Positions 17,993-26,538 of a stretch of 64,000 nucleotides of DNA are shown in pieces. The DNA comes from JARRJS01 sp037388885 (GTDB lineage: Bacteria; Gemmatimonadota; Gemmatimonadetes; Longimicrobiales; RSA9). The DNA lies in contig JARRJS010000038.1 of NCBI GenBank assembly GCA_037388885.1, positions 1-64,000 on the forward strand, read 5' to 3'. The position numbers were made by a program, and so were the translations under genes. How positions within the stretch are numbered: position 1 is the first letter of the stretch; every line of letters starts with the position of its first letter. The notes below the pieces were generated by a model, which saw only the letters and a list, made by a program, of their open reading frames with translations, did no database searches and was not told the DNA's origin.

Positions 17993-20122
17993 GTGACGGA
18001 CTTACTGGCGTGGACGCAAGGGGCCGCAGTGCTGGGGCTGGTGGGGTTGGCCGTAGCGCTGGGCCTGTTCTTGTATGTGAGGTCTCAACCGACCGGAACA
18101 GATTTGATGCGGGAGATTGGGAACGCCATCCACGAAGGTGCGATGGCGTTCTTGCGTCGGGAATACACGGTGCTGGCCGCGTTCGTGGTGGTGGTGGCGG
18201 TGCTGCTGGGTTTGGCCATCGGCCCCTACACCTCGTTCGCATACGTCACCGGCGCGCTGTGCTCGGTGCTGGCCGGCTTTTTCGGCATGTCCGCGGCCAC
18301 GCGCGCGAACGTGCGCACGGCTGCGGCCGCGAAGGAGTCGGGGCAGGGGAAGGCACTACGGGTCGCGTTCTTCGGCGGGGCGGTGATGGGTCTGTCGGTG
18401 GGTGCCCTGGGACTGTTGGGCATCGGCATCTGGTATTTCGTGTTTGCGGCGCACGCGCAGGGTGAGGGGTTCCGCGCGTTCTCAGAGATCATCAGCGGGT
18501 TCGCCATGGGGGCCAGCTCCATCGCCTTGTTCGCGCGCGTGGCAGGCGGCGTCTATACGAAAGCTGCCGACGTAGGCGCGGACCTGGTGGGGAAGGTGGA
18601 GGCGGGCATTCCGGAGGATGATCCACGTAACCCGGGCGTGATCGCGGATAACGTCGGCGACAACGTGGGCGACGTCGCCGGCATGGGCGCCGACATTTTC
18701 GAGAGTTATGTCGGCAGCATCATCGCCACCATCGCTATCGGCGCAACGAGTGCGCTCTACGCGACGAACAGGGCCGAAGCCGTCGCTTTGCCCTTGCTTG
18801 CTGCCATGATCGGCCTGGTGGCCTCTCTGGTCGGCATTGCACTCATGAAGGTCTTGGAGCGTTCCAACGCGGCGGCTGCACTGCGCAACGTGACATTCAT
18901 TGCCGCCATTTTGTTCCTGGTGGCCATGTACTTCGTCGTGCGCGGCATGGGCTTCGAGATCTTCGACCCGACGACGGCGCAATCCTATTCCGCCACAGGT
19001 CCGTTCTGGGCGATCCTGTCCGGCACGATCGTGGGCATCGCGGTGGGCCTCATCACGGAGTTCTACACCGCGGCAAGCCCCATCCGGCGGATCGCAGACG
19101 CCAGCCTCACCGGGTCGGCCACCAACATCATCCACGGCCTGGCCGTCGGTATGGAATCCACGGCGCTACCCGTGTTGTTGATCGCGGCGGCCATCGGCGT
19201 CTCGTACCACTTCGCCGGACTCTATGGCATCGGCATCGCGGCCGTGGGCATGCTGGCCACCGTCGGCGTGACCATGTCGGTGGACGCTTACGGCCCGGTC
19301 GCGGACAACGCGGGCGGCATCTCGGAGATGAGCGGGTTGGGTCCGGAGGTCCGCAAGATCACGGACAGTCTGGACGCCATCGGCAACACGACGGCGGCTA
19401 TCGGCAAGGGCTTCGCCATCGGCTCGGCGGCCCTGACCGCCCTGGCGCTGTTCAGCGCTTACGCAACCGCCGTGGGTCTGCACAACGGCGGCCTGGACAT
19501 CATCAATCCGGAAGTGACCATCGGGCTGCTCATTGGCGGCACCATGCCGTTCTTCATCTCGGCGCTTACCATGACGGCCGTGGGCCGTGCGGCGGAAGGC
19601 ATGGTGAACGAGGTGCGCCGGCAGTTCCGTGAGATCCCGGGTATCATGGAGGGCACCACCAAGCCGGACAGCGCACGCTGCGTCGATATCTCCACGCGCG
19701 CCGCGCTAAAGGAGATGATCATTCCCGGCCTGACCGCGATCATCGTGCCGGTCGTCGTCGGCTACTTCAGCGTCCGCGCACTGGGCGGTCTGCTTGCCGG
19801 CGCCACCGTCACCGGCGTGCTCATGGCGCTCTTCATGGCGAACGCCGGCGGGGCGTGGGACAACGCCAAGAAGTTCATCGAGGGCGGTGAGCACGGCGGC
19901 AAGGGCAGCGAACCGCACAAGGCCGCCGTCGTGGGCGACACCGTGGGCGACCCGTTCAAGGACACGTCGGGTCCGTCGCTCAACATTCTCATCAAGCTGA
20001 TGAGCGTCGTGTCGTTGGTGCTCTCTCCGTGGTTCGTGAAGGTACACCACCTGAACGTGCACGGTGATGTCACCGCGGTTGTCGAGCTCATCCGGACGGC
20101 CTTGCACGCGGTCTTCGGATAG
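17993..20122 (+). CDS. hppA: Membrane-bound K+-dependent ion-pumping pyrophosphatase
   Basis: Couples pyrophosphate hydrolysis to H+ or Na+ export across the cytoplasmic membrane. 709 residues with about 16 membrane helices. Substrate-site motifs: DVGADLVGKVE (about 194-204), DNVGDNVGDVAGMGAD, and the C-terminal DTVGDPFKDTSGPSLN. The GNTTAA motif at 464-469 has Ala at the position that marks K+-dependent enzymes (Lys in K+-independent ones). Whether it pumps H+, Na+ or both cannot be told by eye. GTG start at 17993 after a GGAGG site. Confidence 0.95.
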   Translation: MTDLLAWTQGAAVLGLVGLAVALGLFLYVRSQPTGTDLMREIGNAIHEGAMAFLRREYTVLAAFVVVVAVLLGLAIGPYTSFAYVTGALCSVLAGFFGMSAATRANVRTAAAAKESGQGKALRVAFFGGAVMGLSVGALGLLGIGIWYFVFAAHAQGEGFRAFSEIISGFAMGASSIALFARVAGGVYTKAADVGADLVGKVEAGIPEDDPRNPGVIADNVGDNVGDVAGMGADIFESYVGSIIATIAIGATSALYATNRAEAVALPLLAAMIGLVASLVGIALMKVLERSNAAAALRNVTFIAAILFLVAMYFVVRGMGFEIFDPTTAQSYSATGPFWAILSGTIVGIAVGLITEFYTAASPIRRIADASLTGSATNIIHGLAVGMESTALPVLLIAAAIGVSYHFAGLYGIGIAAVGMLATVGVTMSVDAYGPVADNAGGISEMSGLGPEVRKITDSLDAIGNTTAAIGKGFAIGSAALTALALFSAYATAVGLHNGGLDIINPEVTIGLLIGGTMPFFISALTMTAVGRAAEGMVNEVRRQFREIPGIMEGTTKPDSARCVDISTRAALKEMIIPGLTAIIVPVVVGYFSVRALGGLLAGATVTGVLMALFMANAGGAWDNAKKFIEGGEHGGKGSEPHKAAVVGDTVGDPFKDTSGPSLNILIKLMSVVSLVLSPWFVKVHHLNVHGDVTAVVELIRTALHAVFG

Positions 20123-20350
20123 GTGGCAGGTAGCAGGTAGCAGCTTGGAGCCAGCTGGGAGCGCGCCGCGTGGACGGTCCCCGGCGGGACCGCTGCCCGC
20201 GCGGCGTACGCCTTCGGGCTCCTGGGGCCCCGGCAGGATCGCTGCCGACGGGGCGCACGCCGGCGCGCCCGCCACGGCCCGTGCGGCGGTGCCGAAATGG
20301 CCGGCAGGCCCGCTGCGAGCATGGATCCGCTGGCATGCTGGCCTGCCACC
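20122..20350. repeat. Inverted-repeat-bounded GC-rich intergenic element after hppA
   Basis: The 342 bases between hppA and the peptidase gene hold no gene. The left edge has GGTGGCAGG at 20122-20130 followed by two CAGGTAGCAG-type units; the right edge carries the exact inverse CCTGCCACC at 20342-20350. Inside are a stem-loop CGGTCCC-CGGC-GGGACCG (20175-20192) and further GC-rich hairpins. The same GGTGGCAGGT core bounds the element at 26281-26466. It could act as an RNA-stabilising or terminator-like element, or be a REP-like repeat family. Confidence 0.5.
20179..20261 (+). repeat. 34-base imperfect direct repeat, two copies
   Basis: Copy 1 at 20179-20212 begins CCCCGGCGGGACCGCTGCC; copy 2 at 20228-20261 begins CCCCGGCAGGATCGCTGCC. 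Both end in ACGCC. About 27 of 34 positions agree and the period is 49 bases. A third, partial copy (CCGGCAGGCCCGCTGC) begins near 20301. Confidence 0.55.
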
Positions 20351-20464
20351 TGCAAGCGGGTCGCGGTTGAGACCGCGACCCGCGCCCTGTTGCCTGACCA
20401 TGGCGGCTGCTATCGGATCGCCTGGCACGCGGCCTACACTCTTTGACCCCGACCCCTGACCTTC

Positions 20465-21670
20465 ATGGCCGATCTCAGCTTTGGCGCAGCCATCGAATTC
20501 GCCCGCGACCTGATCCGCATTCCCAGCCCGCCCGGCGGAGAGGGCGAGGTAGGGGACCGCTTGCTGCGGGAGTTGAATCGGCTGGGGTTCGACCGGGCGT
20601 GGCGTGACGATGTGGGCAACGTGATCGGCGTGGTGGAGGGCCGGGGCGAGGCGCGGCCGGTCATGCTGAGCTGCCACCTGGACATCGTGGATCCCGGCGA
20701 CCAGAACGCGTGGGAACACTCGCCTTACGGCGCCGACCTGGCGGACGGCTACCTGCACGGCCGGGGCGCCATGGACATCAAGGGGCCGCTGGCTCTCCAG
20801 ACTTACGCCGCCGCCCATTTCGTCGGCGACCGGCCGCCGGGCGACGTGATCGTCGCGCACACGGTGCTGGAGGAGCGGGGCGGCTGGGGCATGGAGCACC
20901 TGCTGCAATCGGGCGCCGTGAAACCGGGTGCGGCCATCGTGGGGGAATCGACGCACGGCGACGTCACCATCGGACACCGCGGTCGCGCCGAGATCGTCGT
21001 CTCCCTGCACGGCCTCGCGGGGCACGCCAGCGCGCCCGAGCGTGCGGCGAACGCCCTGGACGGCCTACCCGCCGTGCTGCAGGCCGTGCGTGACTTTGCC
21101 GCGACGGAGTTGACGGCCGAGGATCCCGTTCTGGGTCGCGCCACCCTGGTCGCCACCCAGGTGGACGTACTGCCTGACAGCCGCAACGTGATCCCTGATC
21201 TCGTGCACGTCTATCTCGACTGGCGCGTCCTGCCGGGCTTTACGCCCGCGTCGTCGGCCGACGCCGTGCGCACGTTCCTGGACGAACGCCTCCGGCTGGA
21301 GGACGATCGGCTGCGCGTGGAGGTCGCGTGCGCCACCGAACGGCAGCACACCTGCACCGGCCTGGAGGAGGATCGCGAGCTGTTCACGCCGGGGTTCCTG
21401 TTGCCCGACGACCACGCCGTCGTCCGTGCAGCCGCCCAGGCCGTCGGCCGGGCCACCGGTCATGCGCCCGCCGTCCGGCCCTGGGCGTTCGCCACAGACG
21501 GAGGCCATATCTGTGGCGTACACGGCATCCCGACCATCGGCTATGCGCCCGGCGAGGAACGACACGCCCACACCAACATCGAGCGCCTCAGCCTGGCCGC
21601 CGCAGAAGAATCGTATTTCGTCTATCCCCAGTTGATCAGCGCCCTCTTCTCGGTATTGCCGAAAGCCTGA
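20465..21670 (+). CDS. M20-family metallopeptidase (ArgE/DapE-like)
   Basis: 401-residue zinc hydrolase of peptides or N-acyl amino acids. Metal site: CHLD (His71), GRGAMDIKG (Asp104), and the catalytic pair LEERG (Glu136-Glu137). The dimerisation lid contains GLAGHASAPERAANALDG. The C-terminal TDGGH and HTNIERLSL carry later ligands. ATG 20465. Substrate is not determinable by eye; deacetylases for ornithine or diaminopimelate, and YgeY-like hydrolases, are equally possible. It stands alone, without an operon partner. Confidence 0.9.
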   Translation: MADLSFGAAIEFARDLIRIPSPPGGEGEVGDRLLRELNRLGFDRAWRDDVGNVIGVVEGRGEARPVMLSCHLDIVDPGDQNAWEHSPYGADLADGYLHGRGAMDIKGPLALQTYAAAHFVGDRPPGDVIVAHTVLEERGGWGMEHLLQSGAVKPGAAIVGESTHGDVTIGHRGRAEIVVSLHGLAGHASAPERAANALDGLPAVLQAVRDFAATELTAEDPVLGRATLVATQVDVLPDSRNVIPDLVHVYLDWRVLPGFTPASSADAVRTFLDERLRLEDDRLRVEVACATERQHTCTGLEEDRELFTPGFLLPDDHAVVRAAAQAVGRATGHAPAVRPWAFATDGGHICGVHGIPTIGYAPGEERHAHTNIERLSLAAAEESYFVYPQLISALFSVLPKA

Positions 21671-21824
21671 ATGCCGGGGCCCGGCCGATGGGTCCGACCC
21701 GGTTCGCGGGCGTCCAGGAGGTGGAAAATCGTCTTCGCGCTCTTCCTGTCGGCCTGTCACCCCGGCAGGGACCGGCGAACGACGGTGGGGGTCTCTCCGT
21801 CGCGGGCGAAGGGTGGTGGGCCGG

Positions 21825-22334
21825 CTACGATCCGTGAATCCGCTTGGTGAGTGCGGGCACTACGCCCATGGCCCGCGCCCAGTGCGCGAGCTGTCCGCGG
21901 TGGTGCTCTTCGTGGGCGATGCCGTGGTTCATCCAGGCGAGGCGTGTGCCCAGTTTGCCGTCGAAGCGACGGATGTGCTGCAGCATGGCCAGCTCGCCGG
22001 CGTCGCGGATCCTGTGCAGACCCTCTTCGCCCGTGCTCCGCAGCAGCTCTGCGAGCCCGTCCCGACTGGCCGACTCCGGTAGCAAACCTGCGTGCTCGCG
22101 GATATGCTCGGGATAGCCCTGGCGCGTGAAGTCGCCAACAGGGTTGCTGAGCTCACCGGCCATCACCTGACCCGATGCCACGATGTGCAACACCAGCTCG
22201 GTGACGGTACGCGCGCCGGGTGCGGGGCTGAAGTCCATCTTGTCGGCGGGCATGTTCTCGAGCTCTGCCACCACGCCTGCCCGGGTGTAGTCCCAGGCTT
22301 CCAGCGCTTCATCGAGCAACGTCTTGTATTCCAT
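21825..22334 (-). CDS. DinB-family protein
   Basis: 169 residues, four-helix bundle of the DinB/YfiT type. Putative metal ligands are His50 (LVLHIVASG) and His141 and His145 in HGIAHEEHHRGQL near the C-terminus. Family members include thiol-dependent S-transferases that use bacillithiol or mycothiol, which fits the bacillithiol gene bshB1 in this window, but that link is inference. It is divergent from ychF with a 142-base gap. Confidence 0.9.
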   Translation of the reverse strand: MEYKTLLDEALEAWDYTRAGVVAELENMPADKMDFSPAPGARTVTELVLHIVASGQVMAGELSNPVGDFTRQGYPEHIREHAGLLPESASRDGLAELLRSTGEEGLHRIRDAGELAMLQHIRRFDGKLGTRLAWMNHGIAHEEHHRGQLAHWARAMGVVPALTKRIHGS

Positions 22335-22476
22335 GAGACCATCTCCGGCGTGGGGCGCAGCGCGCAGCCCGCTCGGGAGCGGTATCCGGACGGGATTGCG
22401 GCTACACGAGGTTGCACGAATAGGCTACGTTTCGTGGTCGTACTGTCGCAATGCGTGTACCAACCGGCGAGACGCA

Positions 22477-23592
22477 GTGCCGAATCTGAAGCTGGGGATC
22501 GTAGGACTGCCGAATGTCGGCAAGTCGACGCTTTTCAATGCCCTCACCGCCGCGGGGGCTGCGGCGGAGAACTATCCGTTCTGCACGGTAGACCCGAACG
22601 TCGGCGTCGTGGATGTTCCGGATCCGCGCCTGGATCGGCTCTACGACTGTGTCCAGCCGAAAGCGCGCGTGCCGGCGACGGTCTCGTTCGTGGATATCGC
22701 CGGCCTGGTGGAGGGTGCGTCCCGGGGCGAGGGTCTGGGCAACCAGTTCCTGGCACACATCCGGGGCGTGGACGCCGTCGTGCATGTCGTCCGCTGCTTC
22801 GAAGATGCAGACGTGGCCCACGTGCTGGGCACCGTCGATCCCGTGCGGGACCGCGGCATCATCAGCACCGAGCTGGCGTTGTCGGACCTCCAGTCGGTGG
22901 AGCAGCGCCTGGAGCGCGTGGAGAAGGTGGCTCGCAGTGGCGGGCGCGAGGCGCAGACCGAGGACCGGCTGTTGCGCCAGCTGCACGACGTCCTGTCGGA
23001 AGGGAAGCCGGCGCGCCTGATCGAGGCGCACAGCGAGGAGGAGGCGGGCCTGCTGAGCAGCTACCAGCTGCTGACAGCCAAGCCAGCCCTGTACGTGGCC
23101 AATGTCACGGAGGCGGAGTTCCTGGGCGACGCTCATGAGAGTGCACACGTCGCCGCCTTGCGCGCGGCCGTCGACGGGGATGACGAGCCCGCCGAGGTCG
23201 TCGAGCTGGCCGCACGCCTCGAAGCGGAGCTGCTTGCTCTGGACGACGACGAGCGGGCGCAGTACCTGGCTGAGCTGGGCCTCGAAGAACCGGGCCTGTA
23301 TCGTCTCATCCGGGCCGGGTACCATTTGCTCGGCCTTATCAGCTTCTTCACCACCGGGCCGAAGGAGGTCCGCGCCTGGACCATTCGCGCAGGCACGCGC
23401 GCCGCGCAGGCCGCTGGCGAGATCCACAGTGACTTCGAGCGCGGCTTCATCCGTGCCGAGACCATCGCCTGGGACGAGTACCTGGCCATGGGCTCGGAGA
23501 AGGCGGCGAGGGAGCAGGGTCGCATCCGCAGCGAAGGGCGGGACTACGTCGTTCAGGACGGCGATGTCATCCTCTTTCGCTTCAACGTTTGA
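22477..23592 (+). CDS. ychF: Redox-regulated ribosome-binding ATPase YchF
   Basis: Obg-family P-loop protein that prefers ATP; 371 residues. G1 GLPNVGKST (10-18), FCTVDPNVGVV as switch I, DIAGLVEGAS, and the C-terminal TGS domain (FFTTGPKEVRAWTI). The frame is open well upstream, but GTG at 22477 gives the conserved MPNLKLGIVG start. It is a single-gene unit; the DNA after it is decayed mobile-element remnant. Confidence 0.96.
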   Translation: MPNLKLGIVGLPNVGKSTLFNALTAAGAAAENYPFCTVDPNVGVVDVPDPRLDRLYDCVQPKARVPATVSFVDIAGLVEGASRGEGLGNQFLAHIRGVDAVVHVVRCFEDADVAHVLGTVDPVRDRGIISTELALSDLQSVEQRLERVEKVARSGGREAQTEDRLLRQLHDVLSEGKPARLIEAHSEEEAGLLSSYQLLTAKPALYVANVTEAEFLGDAHESAHVAALRAAVDGDDEPAEVVELAARLEAELLALDDDERAQYLAELGLEEPGLYRLIRAGYHLLGLISFFTTGPKEVRAWTIRAGTRAAQAAGEIHSDFERGFIRAETIAWDEYLAMGSEKAAREQGRIRSEGRDYVVQDGDVILFRFNV

Positions 23593-23665
23593 TGACCCGT
23601 GAACGTCCAGCAATAGCGCTGAATTCGTGCGCTGGTGTGTCCGATTGTGTCCCCGCGCCCGGTTT

Positions 23666-23981
23666 TCACGACGCGCGCTCCCCGGCCTGCATGACACGCA
23701 GCACGGCTTCCGGATCGGCCCGCTGGTAGACCTCTTCGAGCGCCGTGGGCTCAACCCAACCACCGGCCGCGGCGATGTCCTAGGCGGCCAATCCCGTGCG
23801 CTCCTGCGCCCACAGGCGCCGGAACATGTGCCAACCGCCCCGGTCGACGTGGGGCAGCTTCGCCGGCTTATCCGCCCGACGCAGGCAGTAACCCGCCATG
23901 AGTTTGTCGAGTGGCTTGCCGCCACCGGCGTGTGCAAATCCCCGCAAGCACAGCGCGAGGTCCCGAGACGAATCTTACCAA
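23666..23981 (-). pseudogene. Remnant of a tyrosine recombinase (phage-type integrase), C-terminal part
   Basis: Reading the minus strand from about 23981 gives about 105 codons ending at a TGA (23668-23666), with one internal TAG (plus-strand CTA at 23780-23782). The text reads RDLALCLRGFAHAGGGKPL, then GGWHMFRRLWAQER, stop, DIAAAGGW and YQRADPEAVLRVM. This is the catalytic end of an integrase: HxxR (HMFRR), the His/Trp box (GGW) and the nucleophile Tyr region. The N-terminal DNA-binding half is missing and a stop precedes the remnant. It is dead and marks past insertion. Confidence 0.75.
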
Positions 23982-24511
23982 GCAGGCAAGGGGATCTTTA
24001 AAGCGAGACCGAGACCGACAGCCGGCGGACTCAACGGCTTCGAGACCGGCTCCCATCGGCTGTACCTGATGATCGGCCAGAGGACCAGGCCGAGGGGTAG
24101 TCCCACGACGGCCCCTGCAAGCGCGCCGACGGCGAGGCCGGCCACGGGACCCGGGCAGAGAAACTCACCGTTACAGGACGCCCCGCCGACGACCCCGACC
24201 ACGGCGCCGGTCACGGACATGACGCTCATGGTGATCAGGAGCGTCCGGCGGCTCGTGTATGATTCAGTCTTTTCCTCGATCGTGGACACGTCGGCCAGGG
24301 CGTAGCTTATAGGCTCGAGGCCGTTCGGGGACTCAAACGTTATGCTGTCGCTCGTGATCGCGAGGAGCACCCCCATCCGTCGAAATCCGTCTTGGTGAGT
24401 GATCCGGACGGTCTGACCAGGCGTGAGGCGCGTGAGCACCTGGCCGTGAAGGCCGGTGGCGAAGAGCGATCCGAGCCCTGCCAGAGCGAGGGCCAGCAGC
24501 GTGCGCGAAAT
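23975..24511 (-). CDS. Secreted/membrane protein, paralogue A (ATT start)
   Basis: 178 residues if read from ATT at 24511 (ISRT...), the same length and frame as its neighbour copy at 25385-25921, which begins MSRT from ATG. The ribosome site GGGAGG before the start is intact, so a rare ATT start is likely. An internal TTG or GTG start would remove the signal peptide. Features: an N-terminal hydrophobic signal ending GLHGQ, a small beta domain starting RLTPGQTVRIT, the VSTIEEK motif, then a glycine-rich membrane region with CNGEFLCPGP and LPLGLVLWPIIRYSRWE, and a C-terminal LGLALKIPLPAW. Function unknown. Confidence 0.75.
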   Translation of the reverse strand: MSRTLLALALAGLGSLFATGLHGQVLTRLTPGQTVRITHQDGFRRMGVLLAITSDSITFESPNGLEPISYALADVSTIEEKTESYTSRRTLLITMSVMSVTGAVVGVVGGASCNGEFLCPGPVAGLAVGALAGAVVGLPLGLVLWPIIRYSRWEPVSKPLSPPAVGLGLALKIPLPAW

Positions 24512-24551
24512 GGGACCTCCCGGGTTGAAGTGAGGCTGGTCGTCTATCCCA

Positions 24552-24584
24552 TTAGGTAGGTAAACCGCTTCAAGGCAGGATCAA
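24552..24584 (-). promoter_or_regulatory. Duplicated promoter block of paralogue A
   Basis: A 33-base block closely matching 26007-26039 upstream of paralogue B. On the minus strand it reads TTGATC (24584-24579), a GC-mixed spacer, then TACCTACCTAAT. TACCTA resembles the TACCTT -10 of prs and ffs. Its conservation in both copies supports a regulatory role. Confidence 0.5.
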
Positions 24585-24724
24585 TTGGGCGAACGAATCG
24601 GCATCGAGGACGGGGCCGTTTGACACGTGTTGTGAAGTTCCCGGCTTCCCAGGCAATTACCTTAATGAACGGCCAACGTGTGACCAGCCTCAACCCCACA
24701 TGGCCCACCTCCCCGGAGGCCCGC

Positions 24725-25310
24725 ATGTCTGGAACCTTCCTCGCACGCATCGCGTTGTTCCTGTCCGTCGCGGCAAATCTGCGACGAACCGCACTACCGC
24801 TGGACGGAGAAGACGGACCCAAGTCTCTCGACGAATACGGCCCAGCGTGCGACCGTCTGGGCGATGTTGAACCAGTGGAACCCTTTGGAATTCACGGGCT
24901 CGGACGATTACGGGTGCGCCGACCGGGAGGGGCTCGAGAAACGGGTTTGCAGCGTCCTCGGTTGGGTCCGGCGGGTCAAGACGGGCGAATCGGACGGGAC
25001 CGGCACATCGAGATCACGTCGCGGCGCAGCAGTCCCGTCGGCGAGTGCGTCGTCGTCGAGATCCCGCCGCCTGAAAACAGCGCCCTATGCGATATCGCCC
25101 GGACATCCCTCAACGACCACATCGCGGTCGGAGGCGCTACGATGGATTCAGGCGGGACTTGAGCACGCCCGTGCGCATCCGGATCATCGGAGCTGCATTC
25201 TTCGACGGCGAGCACCGGGGAGGTGCCAACCACAGGGATGAGACGCGCGGCGATCATGGCCGGCGCAACAGCTCCGTCCGCACCCTATGGGAGAGTGGGG
25301 CTTGGGCGCG
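24725..25310 (+). pseudogene. Frameshifted remnant of a secreted protein gene
   Basis: Coherent protein text can be followed only by changing frame three times. From ATG 24725 there is a signal-like MSGTFLARIALFLS. From about 24780 another frame reads CDEPHYRWTEKTDPSLS...WAMLNQWNP to VRRVKTGESDG. From about 24998 a third gives DRHIEITSRRSSPVGE...VVEIPPPENS. From about 25135 the last gives PVRIRIIGAAFFDGEH...TLWE. This order (xxHRWxxKT, then DxHIxI, then VxITGxxFFDxxH) matches a secreted protein family of unknown function that I recognise by pattern only. Frame changes lie near 24778, 24996 and 25125. Confidence 0.6.
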
Positions 25311-25384
25311 GGCACCCACAGGAGTCGATGAGACGCATGTGTTTGAGGCGCCCCAGGGGCGTGTCCCTGGTCCCAAGAAAAGCT

Positions 25385-25921
25385 TCACCAAGAAGGCAAC
25401 GGGATCTTGACTGAGAGACCGAGACCGAGGCGCGGGTGACTCTCCGGCTTCCCGACCCGCTCCCACCTGCTGTACCTGATGATCGGCCAGAGGACCAGGC
25501 CGAAAGGCAATCCGAGGGCCGCGCCCCCGAGTACGCCAGCGGCCAGGCCCCCTGCGGGACCCGGGCAAAGAAACTCGCCGTCACAGGACACCCCGGCGAT
25601 GGTGCCGAGTAAGCCGCCGGCCAGGGCCGTGACGCCCATGGTGATCAGGATCGTCCGGGCGCTTGTGTACGATCCGGCCTTCTCCTCGATCGTGGATAGG
25701 TCGTCCAGGTCGTAGGTCCAACGCCCCAGTCGGTCCTTGATCTCGATCGTCCCGTGGTCAGTCGATATGGAAAGGATCTCGCCCGTGCGGTGGCGGCCCG
25801 TCTCGTCCGTTATCCGGACGGTCTGACCAGGCGTGAGGCGCGTGGGCACCTGGCCGTGAAGGCCGGTGGCGAAGAGTGATCCGAGCCCTGCCATGGCAAA
25901 GACCAGCACCGTGCGCGACAT
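25385..25921 (-). CDS. Secreted/membrane protein, paralogue B
   Basis: 178 residues from ATG 25921 with a GGAGG site. A close paralogue of 23975-24511: same signal peptide (LGSLFATGLHGQ), same RLTPGQTVRIT, DLSTIEEK, CDGEFLCPGP and GLVLWPIIRYSRWE, and C-terminal KIPLPSW. The N-terminal domain looks like a small beta barrel; the middle has two glycine-rich hydrophobic stretches, possibly a membrane hairpin. No known family. The copies share an upstream 33-base block, so the duplication included the promoter. The pseudogene sits between them. Confidence 0.8.
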   Translation of the reverse strand: MSRTVLVFAMAGLGSLFATGLHGQVPTRLTPGQTVRITDETGRHRTGEILSISTDHGTIEIKDRLGRWTYDLDDLSTIEEKAGSYTSARTILITMGVTALAGGLLGTIAGVSCDGEFLCPGPAGGLAAGVLGGAALGLPFGLVLWPIIRYSRWERVGKPESHPRLGLGLSVKIPLPSW

Positions 25922-26006
25922 GGGACCTCCTCGGGTGGAGTAAGATAGGATCTTCGATGGTTGCCGGATGCCGGCACCTGCCCGGCACGTAGGTCCATCT
26001 TCCCGA

Positions 26007-26039
26007 GTAGGTAGGCAAACCGCGTCAAGGCAGAGTCAA
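26007..26039 (-). promoter_or_regulatory. Duplicated promoter block of paralogue B
   Basis: Partner of 24552-24584. On the minus strand it reads TTGACT (26039-26034), a spacer nearly identical to the other copy, then CCTACC. It lies about 90 bases before the ATG at 25921, against about 40 bases in copy A, so an indel separates the two. Confidence 0.5.
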
Positions 26040-26280
26040 GCAATAGCACCGCGCGGGGCCGCATCCTGACCCATCCTGCCATTCCCGCCCGCCGCACGTC
26101 GCGCAAACTTGGAGCTCACCACCACCCGGAGGCGAACGTGGGCCCACCTGGAGCTGCGCGACCTGCCCGTTCAGGGCGGAACCCGGCGGACCGGATTTCG
26201 CAGCAGACGGCGCCGCGTGCCGCATCGGGCTTCCGTCCGGATGTTTCGCTTCAACGTGTAGGGCGCCGGCGCGTTGCACC

Positions 26281-26466
26281 GGCTGCAGGTGGCAGGTATC
26301 AGGTCCACGTTCGCGGCGTGCGCCGGTTCCCGGCCAGGGCGCCACCCTTCGCGCGGTAAGCTTTTCCGTCTTCGCCTTGCGACGAATGCGTACGCCGGTG
26401 ACCGGGCGCTCAACGCCCAGCCCGCTTATCCAACAAGCACAGAGCTGCCACCTGCGACCTGCAGCC
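26281..26466. repeat. Inverted repeat pair in the 25.9-26.6 kb intergenic region
   Basis: The 710-base gap between paralogue B and rpsF has no gene I can support. It contains a 22-base inverted repeat: left copy 26281-26302 (GGCTGCAGGTGGCAGG...), right copy 26445-26466, with 19 of 22 positions pairing and 142 bases between. The core GGTGGCAGGT is shared with the element after hppA at 20122. Terminal inverted repeats around a short non-coding segment could be a miniature mobile element or a REP-type pair. Confidence 0.5.
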
Positions 26467-26538
26467 GCCGCGGCGGAGCCGGGGCGGCGCCCTGTGAGCC
26501 GCGGCGGCTGTATACGCTGCGAATCCGCGTGCCCCGGC

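Noticed and set aside
20122..20150. Two tandem CAGGTAGCAG units taken as the start of a CRISPR-like array.
   Set aside because: Only two 10-base units without regular spacers; no cas genes.
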